A stretch of 64,000 bases of DNA, taken from the NCBI RefSeq assembly GCF_002072955.1, contig NZ_LPUF01000002.1:310001-374000 (forward strand). Reading direction: 5' to 3'. Below the pieces are notes generated by a model. The model ran no database searches and had not been told where the DNA came from. It was given only the letters and a program-made list of their open reading frames with translations. This stretch comes from Methyloprofundus sedimenti. Its GTDB lineage: Bacteria > Pseudomonadota > Gammaproteobacteria > Methylococcales > Methylomonadaceae. Below, piece by piece: positions 16,654-25,836 of this stretch; position 1 is the stretch's first letter, and each line of letters opens with the position of its first letter. Made by a program: the position numbers and the translations under genes.

Positions 16654-16707
16654 CGTGTGAACATCGCGTGAACATTTATTTATTTATCGTTCACATGATG
16701 TTCACGC
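16654..16707. promoter_or_regulatory. Double operator of 11-base tandem repeats in the divergent promoter region
   Basis: On the plus strand GTGAACATCGCGTGAACAT (16657-16675) contains the unit GTGAACAT repeated with an 11-base period. On the opposite strand of 16689-16707 the same pattern appears (GCGTGAACATCATGTGAAC), again with an 11-base period, so two tandem pairs face each other. Direct repeats with an 11-base period are typical of OmpR/PhoB-type response regulator sites. The element lies midway between the divergent NTF2-like and desaturase operons. An orphan histidine kinase ends the latter operon. Confidence 0.6.
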
Positions 16708-16762
16708 TCAATAACTTAAACTGCAACTCAAATGTTCCATCAGGATGACAGAGGTACTATAT

Positions 16763-17710
16763 ATGAATAGCGAGACAGCAGATAAATCCAGAAAAAACAC
16801 TTTACTGCAGTGGTTTGACAGCAGCAAAGAGGCGGGTAGTTACGCTAATATTGATGCGATAGACTGGATGCGAGTCATTCCTTTTATTCTTATGCACTTG
16901 GCCTGTTTACTGGTTTTTGTTGTCGGCTGGAGTCCTGTTGCCTTATGGGTTGCCTTGGCTTCTTATTTATTACGCATGTTTGCCATTACCGCTTTTTATC
17001 ATCGTTATTTTTCGCATAAAGCCTTTAAAACCAGCCGCGTATGTCAATTTATCTTTGGTGTCCTCGGTGCAGCAGCGACACAAAGGGGCCCTGTCTGGTG
17101 GGCAGCTAATCACCGTTACCATCACCGCTATTCGGATACCGATAAAGATACACATAGTCCGCGACACGGATTTATATGGAGTCATATGGGCTGGTTTCTG
17201 ACTCTGAAACACTTTAATACTAAAACACAGTGTGTGCGTGATTTACAGAAATATCCCGAGTTACACTGGCTGGATCGTTTCGATGTAGTGGTGCCGGTTA
17301 TTTATGGGATTAGCATGTGGTGCCTGGGGGCATGGCTGGAAGATTATTACCCGCAGTTGCATACCAATGGCTGGCAGTTATTCATCTGGGGCTACATTAT
17401 TTCTACTGTTGTCTTGATTCATTGCACTTTGATGATTAACTCCCTGGCACATATCTACGGCAGTCAGCGCTTTGACACCGGCGATGACAGTCGTAACAAT
17501 AGCTTGCTGGCATTAATTTCTCTGGGCGAAGGCTGGCATAACAATCATCATCATTATCCGGTATCTGCAAAACAGGGCTTTTACTGGTGGGAAATTGATA
17601 TTAGTTATTATTTATTACGCTTAATGGCGTTGCTGGGTCTGATTTGGGATTTAAAGGAAGTCCCTGCTCACCGACTAACAAGTAAACGTTTACCAGAGAA
17701 TAAAATATGA
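16763..17710 (+). CDS. Acyl-CoA/acyl-lipid desaturase (delta-9 stearoyl desaturase family)
   Basis: A membrane di-iron desaturase of about 315 residues. The three histidine boxes are visible: HRYFSH, HRYHH and GEGWHNNHHHYP, between pairs of hydrophobic segments. The enzyme introduces a cis double bond into fatty acyl chains at the inner membrane. ATG 16763 is preferred because GAGG precedes it; an in-frame ATG at 16745 has no proper spacing. It is the first gene of a packed plus-strand operon whose later products (Cfa-type methyltransferases, flavin oxidase) act on unsaturated acyl chains, so it may supply their substrate. Confidence 0.9.
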   Translation: MNSETADKSRKNTLLQWFDSSKEAGSYANIDAIDWMRVIPFILMHLACLLVFVVGWSPVALWVALASYLLRMFAITAFYHRYFSHKAFKTSRVCQFIFGVLGAAATQRGPVWWAANHRYHHRYSDTDKDTHSPRHGFIWSHMGWFLTLKHFNTKTQCVRDLQKYPELHWLDRFDVVVPVIYGISMWCLGAWLEDYYPQLHTNGWQLFIWGYIISTVVLIHCTLMINSLAHIYGSQRFDTGDDSRNNSLLALISLGEGWHNNHHHYPVSAKQGFYWWEIDISYYLLRLMALLGLIWDLKEVPAHRLTSKRLPENKI

Positions 17711-18951
17711 AAATTGCAATCGTAGGTAGTGGTATATCCGGTCTCTATGCGGCATATTATCTAAGTAAACAACATGATGTAACCTTGTATGAGGCCAATG
17801 CTTATCTAGGCGGTCATACTGACACGCATCACTTAATGTTAAACGATCGCAGCTATGCGGTGGATACCGGATTTATTGTTTTTAACGAACATAATTATCT
17901 GAACTTCTGCCGTTTTATTAAGCAACTGGGCGTAGATTCGCAGGCGACTGATATGACTTTCAGTGTCAGCGACAAGATAAGTGGCCTGGAATATAATGCG
18001 ACGACCCTGGATAAGTTATTTTGCCAGCGCAAGAATTTACTCAGCCCACGATTTTATCGCATGGTCTGGGATATTATTCGATTTTATAAACAAGCCCCTG
18101 CGCTTTTGCACAGCGAAGATGATCAGCAAACCATCGGCGCCTATCTGCATAGCCATCATTATAGCCAGACCTTTATTGACGACCACATATTGCCTATGGC
18201 ATGTGCTTTGTGGTCCGGACCAGCGCATATTTTGCAACAGTTTCCGGCCCGCTATCTAGTCGCTTTTTTAAATAATCATCAAATGCTGCAGGTTGATGAG
18301 CGCCCGCAGTGGCGCACGATTAAAGGTGGGTCAGATAGTTATGTGCAGGCGTTTAGCAAACATTTCAAAGGACAGGTGCGTTTGCATACACCGGTAGAAA
18401 TTATCAGTCGCAGCAAAAACAGTGTCAGTATCAGCACGGCAAAAGACCATAAAAGCTATGATCAAGTCATTATGGCGTGTCATAGCGATCAGGCTTTAGC
18501 TTTATTATCTGACCCGACGCCAGCAGAAATGCAAATATTAGGTGCAATCACCTATCAGGATAATCAAGTTGCCCTGCATACCGATGCACGGCTATTGCCC
18601 AAACACCCTAAAGCCTGGGCCAGCTGGAATGCATTGAAGCTGGATCAACAACATAGCCAATGTACGGTGAGTTATTATATGAACCTGTTGCAAGATATTG
18701 ATTGCCCGGAGCCGTTAATTGTCACTTTAAATTGTAATGACAAGATCGATCCACAAACAATTCTTGTAAAGCGCAATTACCATCACCCCGTGTATACCCC
18801 TCAAAGTCTGGCGGCACAGAAGCGGCGGCATGAAATTAACGGTCACAACCGGACTTATTATGTCGGTGCATACTGGGGATGGGGATTTCATGAAGATGGC
18901 GCCAAGAGTGCACAGGATGTAGTTGACAGTATACTCGCTGATTATGACTAA
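17707..18951 (+). CDS. FAD-dependent amine-oxidase-family oxidoreductase
   Basis: A 414-residue flavoprotein with N-terminal KIAIVGSGISGLYAAYYLSK and the linked YEANAYLGGHTDTH motif of the amine oxidase/phytoene desaturase superfamily. The region LPMACALWSGP and the C-terminal GAYWGWGFHEDGAKSA are typical of the COG2907 group. It starts with ATGA overlap of the desaturase stop. The group is found with DUF1365 and Cfa-like genes, and related gene sets take part in synthesis of modified (cyclopropane or furan) fatty acids. A role as an acyl-chain oxidase is therefore likely but not shown. Confidence 0.85.
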   Translation: MKIAIVGSGISGLYAAYYLSKQHDVTLYEANAYLGGHTDTHHLMLNDRSYAVDTGFIVFNEHNYLNFCRFIKQLGVDSQATDMTFSVSDKISGLEYNATTLDKLFCQRKNLLSPRFYRMVWDIIRFYKQAPALLHSEDDQQTIGAYLHSHHYSQTFIDDHILPMACALWSGPAHILQQFPARYLVAFLNNHQMLQVDERPQWRTIKGGSDSYVQAFSKHFKGQVRLHTPVEIISRSKNSVSISTAKDHKSYDQVIMACHSDQALALLSDPTPAEMQILGAITYQDNQVALHTDARLLPKHPKAWASWNALKLDQQHSQCTVSYYMNLLQDIDCPEPLIVTLNCNDKIDPQTILVKRNYHHPVYTPQSLAAQKRRHEINGHNRTYYVGAYWGWGFHEDGAKSAQDVVDSILADYD

Positions 18952-19702
18952 CTTACACAGCCGTTTACTGGTCGGTACGGTGCGCCACCGCCGCTTTAGT
19001 CCAAAAAAGCATAATTTTTGCTATCCGCTATTTATGAGTCTGATTGACCTGGATGAGCTGGATCAAGTAATTGCCACCAGCCGATGGTGGTCAAAAGAAC
19101 GCTTTAATCTGGTCAGTTTTTATCGGCGTGATTATATAGGTAAGCCGGGGCAGACTATCAAGTTTGCTGTGCATGAAAAAATCAAACAGCAGACCGGTAA
19201 GGATTTTAGCGGGCGCATTTGCTTATTAACTAATTTACGCTACCTGGGGTTTGGTTTTAATTCAGTCAGTTTTTATCTGTGCTATGCAAGCGGGGCTAAT
19301 AATCCTGACTATATACTCTCCGAAATCACCAACACACCATGGAATGAACGTCACTGTTATGTACTGGACTGTCTTGCTGCGCCTAATAAACAGGGTAAAT
19401 ATGCTTTTCGCTTTACTAAACAATTTCATGTTTCGCCTTTTATGCCGATGAATATTGAATATTTCTGGCACTTTAATCTGCAGCATGAGTCAACCACCGT
19501 GCACATGACACTGTTACAAGACCAGCAACGTTGTTTTGATGCCACACTGCAATTACAAAGTGTCGCTATTAACCCGCAGACTTTACGCGCTATACCGTTA
19601 CACTTTCCCTTTATGACCTTGAGCGTAGTCTTTGGTATTTACTGGCAGGCTTTGCGTTTGTGGCTTAAGCGCTTGCCTGTATTTGACCACCCCGCAAACT
19701 AA
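18944..19702 (+). CDS. DUF1365 family protein
   Basis: A protein of about 252 residues of the DUF1365 family: N-terminal HSRLLVGTVRHRRFSPKKH, FCYPLFMSLIDLDEL, then RICLLTNLRYLGFGFNSVSFYLCY and FHVSPFMPMN. The start at ATG 18944 overlaps the stop of the preceding FAD oxidase, indicating coupled translation; an earlier ATG at 18923 is possible. Function unknown, but it is a near-constant partner of the COG2907 flavoprotein and Cfa-like methyltransferases, probably acting on the same lipid. Confidence 0.88.
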   Translation: MTNLHSRLLVGTVRHRRFSPKKHNFCYPLFMSLIDLDELDQVIATSRWWSKERFNLVSFYRRDYIGKPGQTIKFAVHEKIKQQTGKDFSGRICLLTNLRYLGFGFNSVSFYLCYASGANNPDYILSEITNTPWNERHCYVLDCLAAPNKQGKYAFRFTKQFHVSPFMPMNIEYFWHFNLQHESTTVHMTLLQDQQRCFDATLQLQSVAINPQTLRAIPLHFPFMTLSVVFGIYWQALRLWLKRLPVFDHPAN

Positions 19703-19720
19703 CTAATACGAGGAATCAAT

Positions 19721-20983
19721 ATGAATGCATCAGTAGAACCGTTAACAAAACCTGCCAGCCGACTGGATTTATTCTTGCGACGCTCCTTGCTGGAAAAGCT
19801 GACAAAAATTGAACATGTTCGTTTAAGTATTAATGACCCGATTGGTTATTACGAATTTGGTTCGGATTTAGCAAGCGATCTTAGCGCGAGTATCGTGGTC
19901 ACCGATCTGGCATTTTATCGTAAATTAGCCTTGGGTGGCTCTATTGGTGCCGCCGAAGCCTATATGGATAAACTCTGGACGGCAAATGATTTAACTAAAG
20001 TAATTCAGATCATGGTGCGTAACCGTGATTTGCTGGACAGTATAGAGGGTGGCTTTGCCACTCTGGCGAACAAGATGCTGACTTTCTGGCATGAAAAAAA
20101 TCAGAATACCACAACCGGTAGCCGGAAAAATATCGCGGCACATTATGATTTAGGTAATGATTTTTTTGCTTTATTTCTTGATCAACATGGCATGTATTCA
20201 GCAGGTACTTTTTATAGCCCGGATATGACGCTGGAAGACGCCTCTACAGCAAAACTGGAACGTATCTGTCAAAAACTGGATTTACAGTCAAGCGATCATC
20301 TTATTGAAATAGGTACCGGCTGGGGTGGTTTTGCTGCTTACGCCGCTAAAAATTACGCTTGTAAGATCACCACCACGACCATTTCTGTGGAACAGTTTAA
20401 TGCCGCCCAGCAACGTATGTTAAGGGAAGGTGTTGCTGATAAGGTCACCGTCATCATGCAGGATTATCGCGAGTTACAAGGTCAGTATGACAAGCTGGTG
20501 TCGATAGAAATGATTGAGGCCGTTGGTCAGCAATTTTTAGATACTTATATGCATAAGTGCGCCAGCCTTTTAAAACCGCAGGGACTGGCTTTGATTCAGG
20601 CGATTACCATCGAAGATCATCGTTATCAGCAAGCCTTGAACAGCGTCGATTTTATTCAACGCTATATATTTCCTGGCAGTTTTATACCGTCAGTCAGCGC
20701 CATTGTTAACAGCAGCGCCACTCAAAGTGATATGCGTTTGCTTAATCTGGAAGATCAAGGTGCGAGTTATGCACTGACCTTAAATCATTGGCGTCAGCGT
20801 TTTATGAGCCGTCTTAAAACAGTCAGGCAACAAGACTATAGCGAAGAATTTATTCGCATGTGGGAGTTTTACCTGTGTTATTGCGAAGGTGGATTTCTGG
20901 AAAAATCGACCTCCAGTGTGCAGTTGATGTTTGCCAAACCAGGCAACCGACGTAAGCAGTGGTTACCCCATAATGCAGCGTAA
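19721..20983 (+). CDS. Cyclopropane-fatty-acyl-phospholipid synthase family methyltransferase (first copy)
   Basis: A 420-residue SAM-dependent methyltransferase. NIAAHYDLGNDFFALFLD and MYSAGTFYSP are the Cfa signatures, the SAM-binding glycine loop is LIEIGTGWGGFAAYAA (about residues 192-207), and VSIEMIEAVGQQF and EFYLCYCEGGF follow. Such enzymes add a methylene or methyl group to the double bond of unsaturated phospholipid acyl chains. GAGG precedes ATG 19721. The gene lies within an operon for acyl-chain modification with a second, shorter paralogue three genes downstream. One of the two may be a methyltransferase that makes methyl-branched unsaturated chains rather than cyclopropanes. 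Confidence 0.92.
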   Translation: MNASVEPLTKPASRLDLFLRRSLLEKLTKIEHVRLSINDPIGYYEFGSDLASDLSASIVVTDLAFYRKLALGGSIGAAEAYMDKLWTANDLTKVIQIMVRNRDLLDSIEGGFATLANKMLTFWHEKNQNTTTGSRKNIAAHYDLGNDFFALFLDQHGMYSAGTFYSPDMTLEDASTAKLERICQKLDLQSSDHLIEIGTGWGGFAAYAAKNYACKITTTTISVEQFNAAQQRMLREGVADKVTVIMQDYRELQGQYDKLVSIEMIEAVGQQFLDTYMHKCASLLKPQGLALIQAITIEDHRYQQALNSVDFIQRYIFPGSFIPSVSAIVNSSATQSDMRLLNLEDQGASYALTLNHWRQRFMSRLKTVRQQDYSEEFIRMWEFYLCYCEGGFLEKSTSSVQLMFAKPGNRRKQWLPHNAA

Positions 20984-21500
20984 AAATTTAATCAACCTGC
21001 TCTGGCTGCAGGGCTTGTGGTTTGTGGCCGTGATTGGTGCGGCATCAGGCCTTGTCTGGCCTGCATTTGTGATGCTTAATGCTTTTATCGTTTGGCAACT
21101 ACACCCGGCAAATCATATACAAGGCGATTTTCCCCTGGTGTTAGTCGCTTTATTGATCGGTTTTATATTAGATAGTAGCTGGATAAGCTTAGGCCTGATT
21201 CAGTTTTCAAGCCCCAATACGATTAACAACCTGGCACCTTTGTGGATACTTTTATTATGGGTGGGGCTGGCATTGACGCTTAATCATTCATTAGCCTGGT
21301 TACAGCATAGACTTGGGCTTGCGGCAGTATGCAGCGCAATTAGCAGTCCACTTTCTTATTTAGGTGCTGAGCGTTTGGGTGCATTACAGTTTAACGATCA
21401 TTTCTGGTCAGGTTTTTTCTGTATTGCAACAAGCTGGGCGATAGTCGTGCCGTTTTTATTGTGGCTGGCGCGTAATTTACGCAGCTCAAATGCAATGTAG
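20973..21500 (+). CDS. DUF2878 membrane protein
   Basis: A protein of about 175 residues with five or six hydrophobic segments (LLWLQGLWFVAVIGAAS, FPLVLVALLIGFILDSSW, LWILLLWVGLALTLNHSLAW and others), matching the small inner-membrane DUF2878 family. Start ATG 20973 overlaps the end of the Cfa-like gene; a frame extension to 20931 would lie wholly inside that gene. Function unknown; it is a regular member of the same modified-fatty-acid gene set. Confidence 0.85.
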   Translation: MQRKNLINLLWLQGLWFVAVIGAASGLVWPAFVMLNAFIVWQLHPANHIQGDFPLVLVALLIGFILDSSWISLGLIQFSSPNTINNLAPLWILLLWVGLALTLNHSLAWLQHRLGLAAVCSAISSPLSYLGAERLGALQFNDHFWSGFFCIATSWAIVVPFLLWLARNLRSSNAM

Positions 21501-21541
21501 TTGCTTAGCTTTTGACTTCAAGATCCTAAGGAGATGTTTTA

Positions 21542-22318
21542 ATGACTGAATTAATCATCGTAGCCATGCTTGCCAGCCTTGCTATGTTTATCGCCTGGCT
21601 TTGGCAGCAACACACTAAAAACGCAGGTATTGTCGATGTCATCTGGGCATTCGGCATGATGCTCGCAGGGCCTTATTATGCTTTTACAGGCTCAGCTCCC
21701 TCAGGATTACAATCCGTTTTGGCCGCGCTAACGTTTGCCTGGTTTTTACGTTTAGGTTGGCATTTGCTAAAACGCTTTAAAGTAGAACAGGAAGATGGGC
21801 GCTATCAAACCCTGCGTAAAACACTGGGCAATTATTCAGGTCCTGGATTTTTTGTGTTCTTTCAAGTGCAAGCCGGATTTATCTGGGGATTATCCCTGCC
21901 TTTCTGGGCTGTTGCGCAAAATACAACGCCTAATACCTTAGCCATCAGTAGTGGCTTATTGCTCGCGTTAATTGCTCTGTGGGGAGAAAGTAGGGCCGAT
22001 CAACAACTCGCCGAATTTAGAACGCAACTGGAAAATAGAGGACATACTTGTCGCCAGGGCTGGTGGCGCTATTCACGTCATCCCAATTACTTTTTTGAAT
22101 GGCTGCACTGGTTTGTTTATCCCTTGCTGGGCTGGGGCAGCGAATATCAGTTGCAGCTTTGCCTAGCACCGCTGGTTATGTTTGCTTTTTTATATTTTTT
22201 GACCGGCATTCCTTATACCGAACGCCAGGCTTTATTAAGTCGTGGTGAGGATTACCGCCATTATCAACAAACAACATCCGCATTTTTTCCGTGGCCACCA
22301 CGCAATAAACAAGATTGA
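21542..22318 (+). CDS. DUF1295 / steroid 5-alpha-reductase-like membrane protein
   Basis: A 258-residue polytopic membrane protein. Signature pieces are NAGIVDVIWAFGMM near the N-terminus, RLGWHLLKRFKVEQEDGRYQ, and the C-terminal GWWRYSRHPNYFFEWLHWFVYPLLG, which carries the RHPNYFxE motif of DUF1295/steroid reductase-like enzymes that bind NADPH or SAM-like cofactors. GGAG precedes ATG 21542. In similar clusters this gene accompanies Cfa-type methyltransferases. Reduction or methyl transfer on a lipid is plausible, substrate unknown. Confidence 0.88.
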   Translation: MTELIIVAMLASLAMFIAWLWQQHTKNAGIVDVIWAFGMMLAGPYYAFTGSAPSGLQSVLAALTFAWFLRLGWHLLKRFKVEQEDGRYQTLRKTLGNYSGPGFFVFFQVQAGFIWGLSLPFWAVAQNTTPNTLAISSGLLLALIALWGESRADQQLAEFRTQLENRGHTCRQGWWRYSRHPNYFFEWLHWFVYPLLGWGSEYQLQLCLAPLVMFAFLYFLTGIPYTERQALLSRGEDYRHYQQTTSAFFPWPPRNKQD

Positions 22319-22330
22319 AGGAGATAGATC

Positions 22331-23359
22331 ATGCAACTGATTACGCTTGCAGAACAGCAAAAATTACCCGATTATTTTATTCGTTTAGGCATACGACAAT
22401 TATTAAAAGTGCGTTTGCGTGATGAATTTGATCGGGATGTTGAACGGCAGAGTGAGCGTTATCGCACCTTGCTTGATGAGCTGCGTGAGAGCCCCATTGC
22501 CATTGCAACCGCTGCTGCCAATGAGCAGCATTATGAAGTGCCGGCCGGTTTTTTTCGCCTGGCTTTAGGTGAACACCTGAAGTATTCTTCCTGTTACTGG
22601 GATGAGTACACCGAAAATCTGAATCAGGCTGAAGCAAAAATGCTGGCATTGTATCTGCAAAGAGCTGAATTAAACGATAATCAGGACATTCTGGAATTAG
22701 GTTGCGGCTGGGGTTCATTGACCTTATTTATGGCTAAAAATCTGCCAAATAGCCGTATTACTGCCGTGTCTAATTCGCATTCGCAGCGCGATTACATTAT
22801 GCAACAAGCTCAGGAACGAGGGCTTGGCAATATCGAAGTGATCACCTGTGATGTTAATCAGCTGGAACTGAACCGCGAATTTGACCGCATCGTCTCTATC
22901 GAAATGTTTGAACATATGCGTAATTATGCGCATCTTCTGAGCCGGATAGGCCACTGGCTGAGACCGCAAGGTAAATTATTTGTGCATTTATTCTGTCATC
23001 GCTATCTCGCTTACCCGTTTGAAACCGAAGGCGATGATAATTGGATGGGGCGTTACTTCTTTACTGGTGGATTGATGCCCGCGCGTGATACCTTATTGCA
23101 TTTCCAGCAGCATTTAAAGATAGAATGCCAATGGGACTTATCCGGCGTACACTACCAAAAAACCGCCGAAGCCTGGTTACAAAATACTGACCAGCATCAA
23201 CAGGCAATAATAGCGCTATTTAGTGAACGCTATGGTCCGAGGGAGGCGAAATTATGGCTGCAACGCTGGCGTATTTTCTTTATGTCCTGCGCCGAACTAT
23301 TTGGCTATCACCAGGGCAATGAATGGCTGGTGGCACATTACCGTTTTCGCAAGGCTTAA
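22331..23359 (+). CDS. Cyclopropane-fatty-acyl synthase family methyltransferase (second copy)
   Basis: A 342-residue SAM-dependent methyltransferase with the SAM loop ILELGCGWGSLTLFMAK, FDRIVSIEMFEHMRNYAHL, LFVHLFCHRYLAYPF and a C-terminal WRIFFMSCAELFGYHQGNEW block. It lacks the N-terminal Cfa lipid-binding region of the first copy and belongs to the shorter Cfa-like paralogue group. A strong GAAGGAG site precedes ATG 22331 with only 12 bases from the DUF1295 stop. It probably methylates unsaturated acyl chains; division of labour with the first copy is unknown. Confidence 0.9.
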   Translation: MQLITLAEQQKLPDYFIRLGIRQLLKVRLRDEFDRDVERQSERYRTLLDELRESPIAIATAAANEQHYEVPAGFFRLALGEHLKYSSCYWDEYTENLNQAEAKMLALYLQRAELNDNQDILELGCGWGSLTLFMAKNLPNSRITAVSNSHSQRDYIMQQAQERGLGNIEVITCDVNQLELNREFDRIVSIEMFEHMRNYAHLLSRIGHWLRPQGKLFVHLFCHRYLAYPFETEGDDNWMGRYFFTGGLMPARDTLLHFQQHLKIECQWDLSGVHYQKTAEAWLQNTDQHQQAIIALFSERYGPREAKLWLQRWRIFFMSCAELFGYHQGNEWLVAHYRFRKA

Positions 23360-23364
23360 TCACA

Positions 23365-24657
23365 ATGAGTAAGAATGGGTTGCAGTACAAACTGATCAAG
23401 GTATTTTTATTGCAAATTATTCTGATCAGCGCTGCCACGCTGTTTGGCGTATTTGCTGCGGCAAAAGTCGTCGAGGATGTGTTGTTACAATCGGCCCTGG
23501 AAGGTGAAGCCGCTTATTTCTGGAAGCTATATCAACATGACACGGATTATCCCAGACCGAATACGTTGAATATGACTGGGTATCTGGCTGTCGGTGCTGA
23601 TTTTTCCGAAGTGCCTGAGGCATTGCGCCATCTACAACCGGGTTATACACGTGTCGATTTTGCAGGTCGCCAGCCTATCGTTTATGTGGAAGATTTAAAC
23701 GCTGCTCGCCTGTTTCTGGTTTTTGATGAAGAACAAGTAGCCAATCTGGCTTTTTATTTTGGCATTGTGCCTTTAAGCCTGGTGTTGATACTGATTTATT
23801 TATTTGCCTGGCTCGCCTACCGACAAACGCATCAGGCGATCTCTCCAATCATCAAGTTAGCTCGTCAGGTGGAACAGTTTAATTTTCGGGAACAAAGTCT
23901 TGATAAACTTGACCTGACTAGTCTGCCTGAATCTGCCGACAGTGAAGTGCTTACTCTGATTGATGCGCTGATTCATTTTACCCAAAAAATAGATGCTTTT
24001 ATTGAACGTGAGCGCAATTTTACCCGCGATGCCAGCCATGAGTTGCGCACTCCATTGGCGGTGATCAAAAGTTCTCTGGCCTTATTAGAAAAACGTACAG
24101 ATTTTCTGCCGAATGAAAATAAGGCAGTGGTTTTAATAGCGCGGACAGTGCGTGACATGGAAAGCCTGATTGAGACTTTATTACTTTTAGCACGCGAGGA
24201 ATCTTCTCCCTTACCGGAAGAAAATATTATCGTTAATGATCTGCTGAAAACATTAATTGAACAACTGCAACGCACTATCAATAAGCCACAGATACAGATC
24301 ATTATTGAGGAAAATCAATTGCTCGTTATCAAAGCACCGGAAAAAGTACTGAGTATTTTACTGACCAATATCTTGAAGAATGCCTTTAGTTACACTGAAA
24401 AAGGACAGATTCTGATTAGCATTGACACGCTTCAGCTCAATATCTGTGATAGTGGGGTCGGCATTCCCGCGGATAAGCTGCAAAAAGTTTTTGATTCATT
24501 TTATCGGGTCAGCTGCGATAACAAGGGACATGGATTAGGTCTGGCAATAGTCAAGCGTTTGTGTGATCGTTTTGGCTGGTCTCTGAAAGTACATAGCAAA
24601 CTCAATGAAGGTACCTGTGTGAGTGTCATCTTTAGTGGAAACAGGAAGAATTCTTAA
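23365..24657 (+). CDS. Sensor histidine kinase (orphan)
   Basis: A 430-residue membrane kinase. A first transmembrane helix lies near residues 12-32, followed by a periplasmic region of about 100 residues with a YLAVGADFSEVPEALRHL segment, a second helix (VLILIYLFAWLAY) and a HisKA domain with the phospho-accepting histidine in DASHELRTPLAV. The ATPase domain shows NILKNAFSY, DSGVGIP and GHGLGLAIVK. ATG 23365 gives the natural N-terminus right after the Cfa-like stop. It sits at the end of the lipid operon without a response regulator in the window, although the operon promoter carries 11-base tandem repeats of the type bound by OmpR-like regulators. Confidence 0.92.
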   Translation: MSKNGLQYKLIKVFLLQIILISAATLFGVFAAAKVVEDVLLQSALEGEAAYFWKLYQHDTDYPRPNTLNMTGYLAVGADFSEVPEALRHLQPGYTRVDFAGRQPIVYVEDLNAARLFLVFDEEQVANLAFYFGIVPLSLVLILIYLFAWLAYRQTHQAISPIIKLARQVEQFNFREQSLDKLDLTSLPESADSEVLTLIDALIHFTQKIDAFIERERNFTRDASHELRTPLAVIKSSLALLEKRTDFLPNENKAVVLIARTVRDMESLIETLLLLAREESSPLPEENIIVNDLLKTLIEQLQRTINKPQIQIIIEENQLLVIKAPEKVLSILLTNILKNAFSYTEKGQILISIDTLQLNICDSGVGIPADKLQKVFDSFYRVSCDNKGHGLGLAIVKRLCDRFGWSLKVHSKLNEGTCVSVIFSGNRKNS

Positions 24658-24830
24658 CTGGATGACATCTGATCAGGCTTATATTGCGATGAATATTTGA
24701 AACACCTCAAACCACTGATTTATAAAAATTATTTTCAAAAAAACAGGTGCAAAGCGATTAGACTGAAGAAACTTTAATAATTATAAAAATAAATGCCTGG
24801 GATTAAAACACCCATTATGAGGAAGTTAAA

Positions 24831-25706
24831 ATGATACGTATTGTCTATACCAGTACTGCAGTTAAAGATTTAAAAACCGAAGATTTGCTGCAAATTTTAA
24901 AGTCTTGCCGGAAAAATAATAGCGCTAACGATATAACCGGCATTCTACTTTACTCCAAGCGCACTTTTTTTCAGGCGTTAGAGGGAGAAGAAGAACAGCT
25001 TATAGCGTTATTTGAAAAGATAAAAAAAGATCCTCGACACAAAGACGTCACCCTGATTGAAAAAAAAACTATCAGTGAGAGAGAATTTCCTTATTGGAAC
25101 ATGGGCTTTCAAAAACTCGATCAGATGGATTTTAAAAACCTTGAAGGCATAGATGAATTTTCCGAAGAGGATTTTAATCCAGCCGGCTTTTTAGCCCATA
25201 AAGCCATTATTTCACCCTTAATCAAAATGCTGAAAGGTAAGTTGATCGATCAGGTCAAAGAGGTCTCACATGAAGAATTGCCGATAAAACATGATGATCC
25301 TTTTATCAGTATGTTGCACCGCACAATTCGAGTCGCAGTAAAATTTATGGCTCTGCTGATGGTCGGGGTGATTATTATCGGAGTTCTGGATGTCATGCAT
25401 GTGATTTATGAAAAAGTGATTTCACCTCCCTTTTTGTTCCTGTCTATTAATGACCTTTTAGCAACCTTTGGTGCCTTTCTTGCCGTGCTGATTGCAATTG
25501 AAATATTTATCAATATTACACTTTATATACGCAGTGATGTGATACCGGTAAAACTGGTGGTAGCAACTGCTTTAATGGCTATATCCCGAAAAGTTATTGT
25601 TTTTGACTTTAAACAGCTTGAGCCTGAATATATCGCAGCAACATCGCTGGTTGTATTGGCTTTAGGCGTGACGTATTGGCTTATTGACAAAAAAGATTTG
25701 CCATAA
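24831..25706 (+). CDS. BLUF blue-light sensor fused to a PsiE-like membrane domain
   Basis: A 291-residue two-domain protein. Residues 1-95 form a BLUF domain: tyrosine 6 in IVYTS, the NDITGILLYSKRTFFQALEG core with glutamine 48, and the FPYWNMGF strand. Tyr and Gln around the flavin perform the blue-light photocycle in this family. After a charged linker, residues 160-290 contain four hydrophobic helices (LLMVGVIIIGVLDVMHVIYE through LVVLALGVTYWLID) with DVIPVKLVVATALMAISRKVIV, matching PsiE-type phosphate-starvation-inducible membrane proteins. A light signal is thus probably passed to the membrane. AGGAAG precedes ATG 24831. Transcribed as a single gene. Confidence 0.85.
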   Translation: MIRIVYTSTAVKDLKTEDLLQILKSCRKNNSANDITGILLYSKRTFFQALEGEEEQLIALFEKIKKDPRHKDVTLIEKKTISEREFPYWNMGFQKLDQMDFKNLEGIDEFSEEDFNPAGFLAHKAIISPLIKMLKGKLIDQVKEVSHEELPIKHDDPFISMLHRTIRVAVKFMALLMVGVIIIGVLDVMHVIYEKVISPPFLFLSINDLLATFGAFLAVLIAIEIFINITLYIRSDVIPVKLVVATALMAISRKVIVFDFKQLEPEYIAATSLVVLALGVTYWLIDKKDLP

Positions 25707-25836
25707 TACTGCAGGCTCGATGCAGACTAACATCCTATTATCGTGTTAGCGCATCAAACTTTCAAGTGTTCTTAAGTCCATATTCTTTTATGAGCATACA
25801 AAATAATTTATTAACATTACATTTCAAAAGGTTCTT

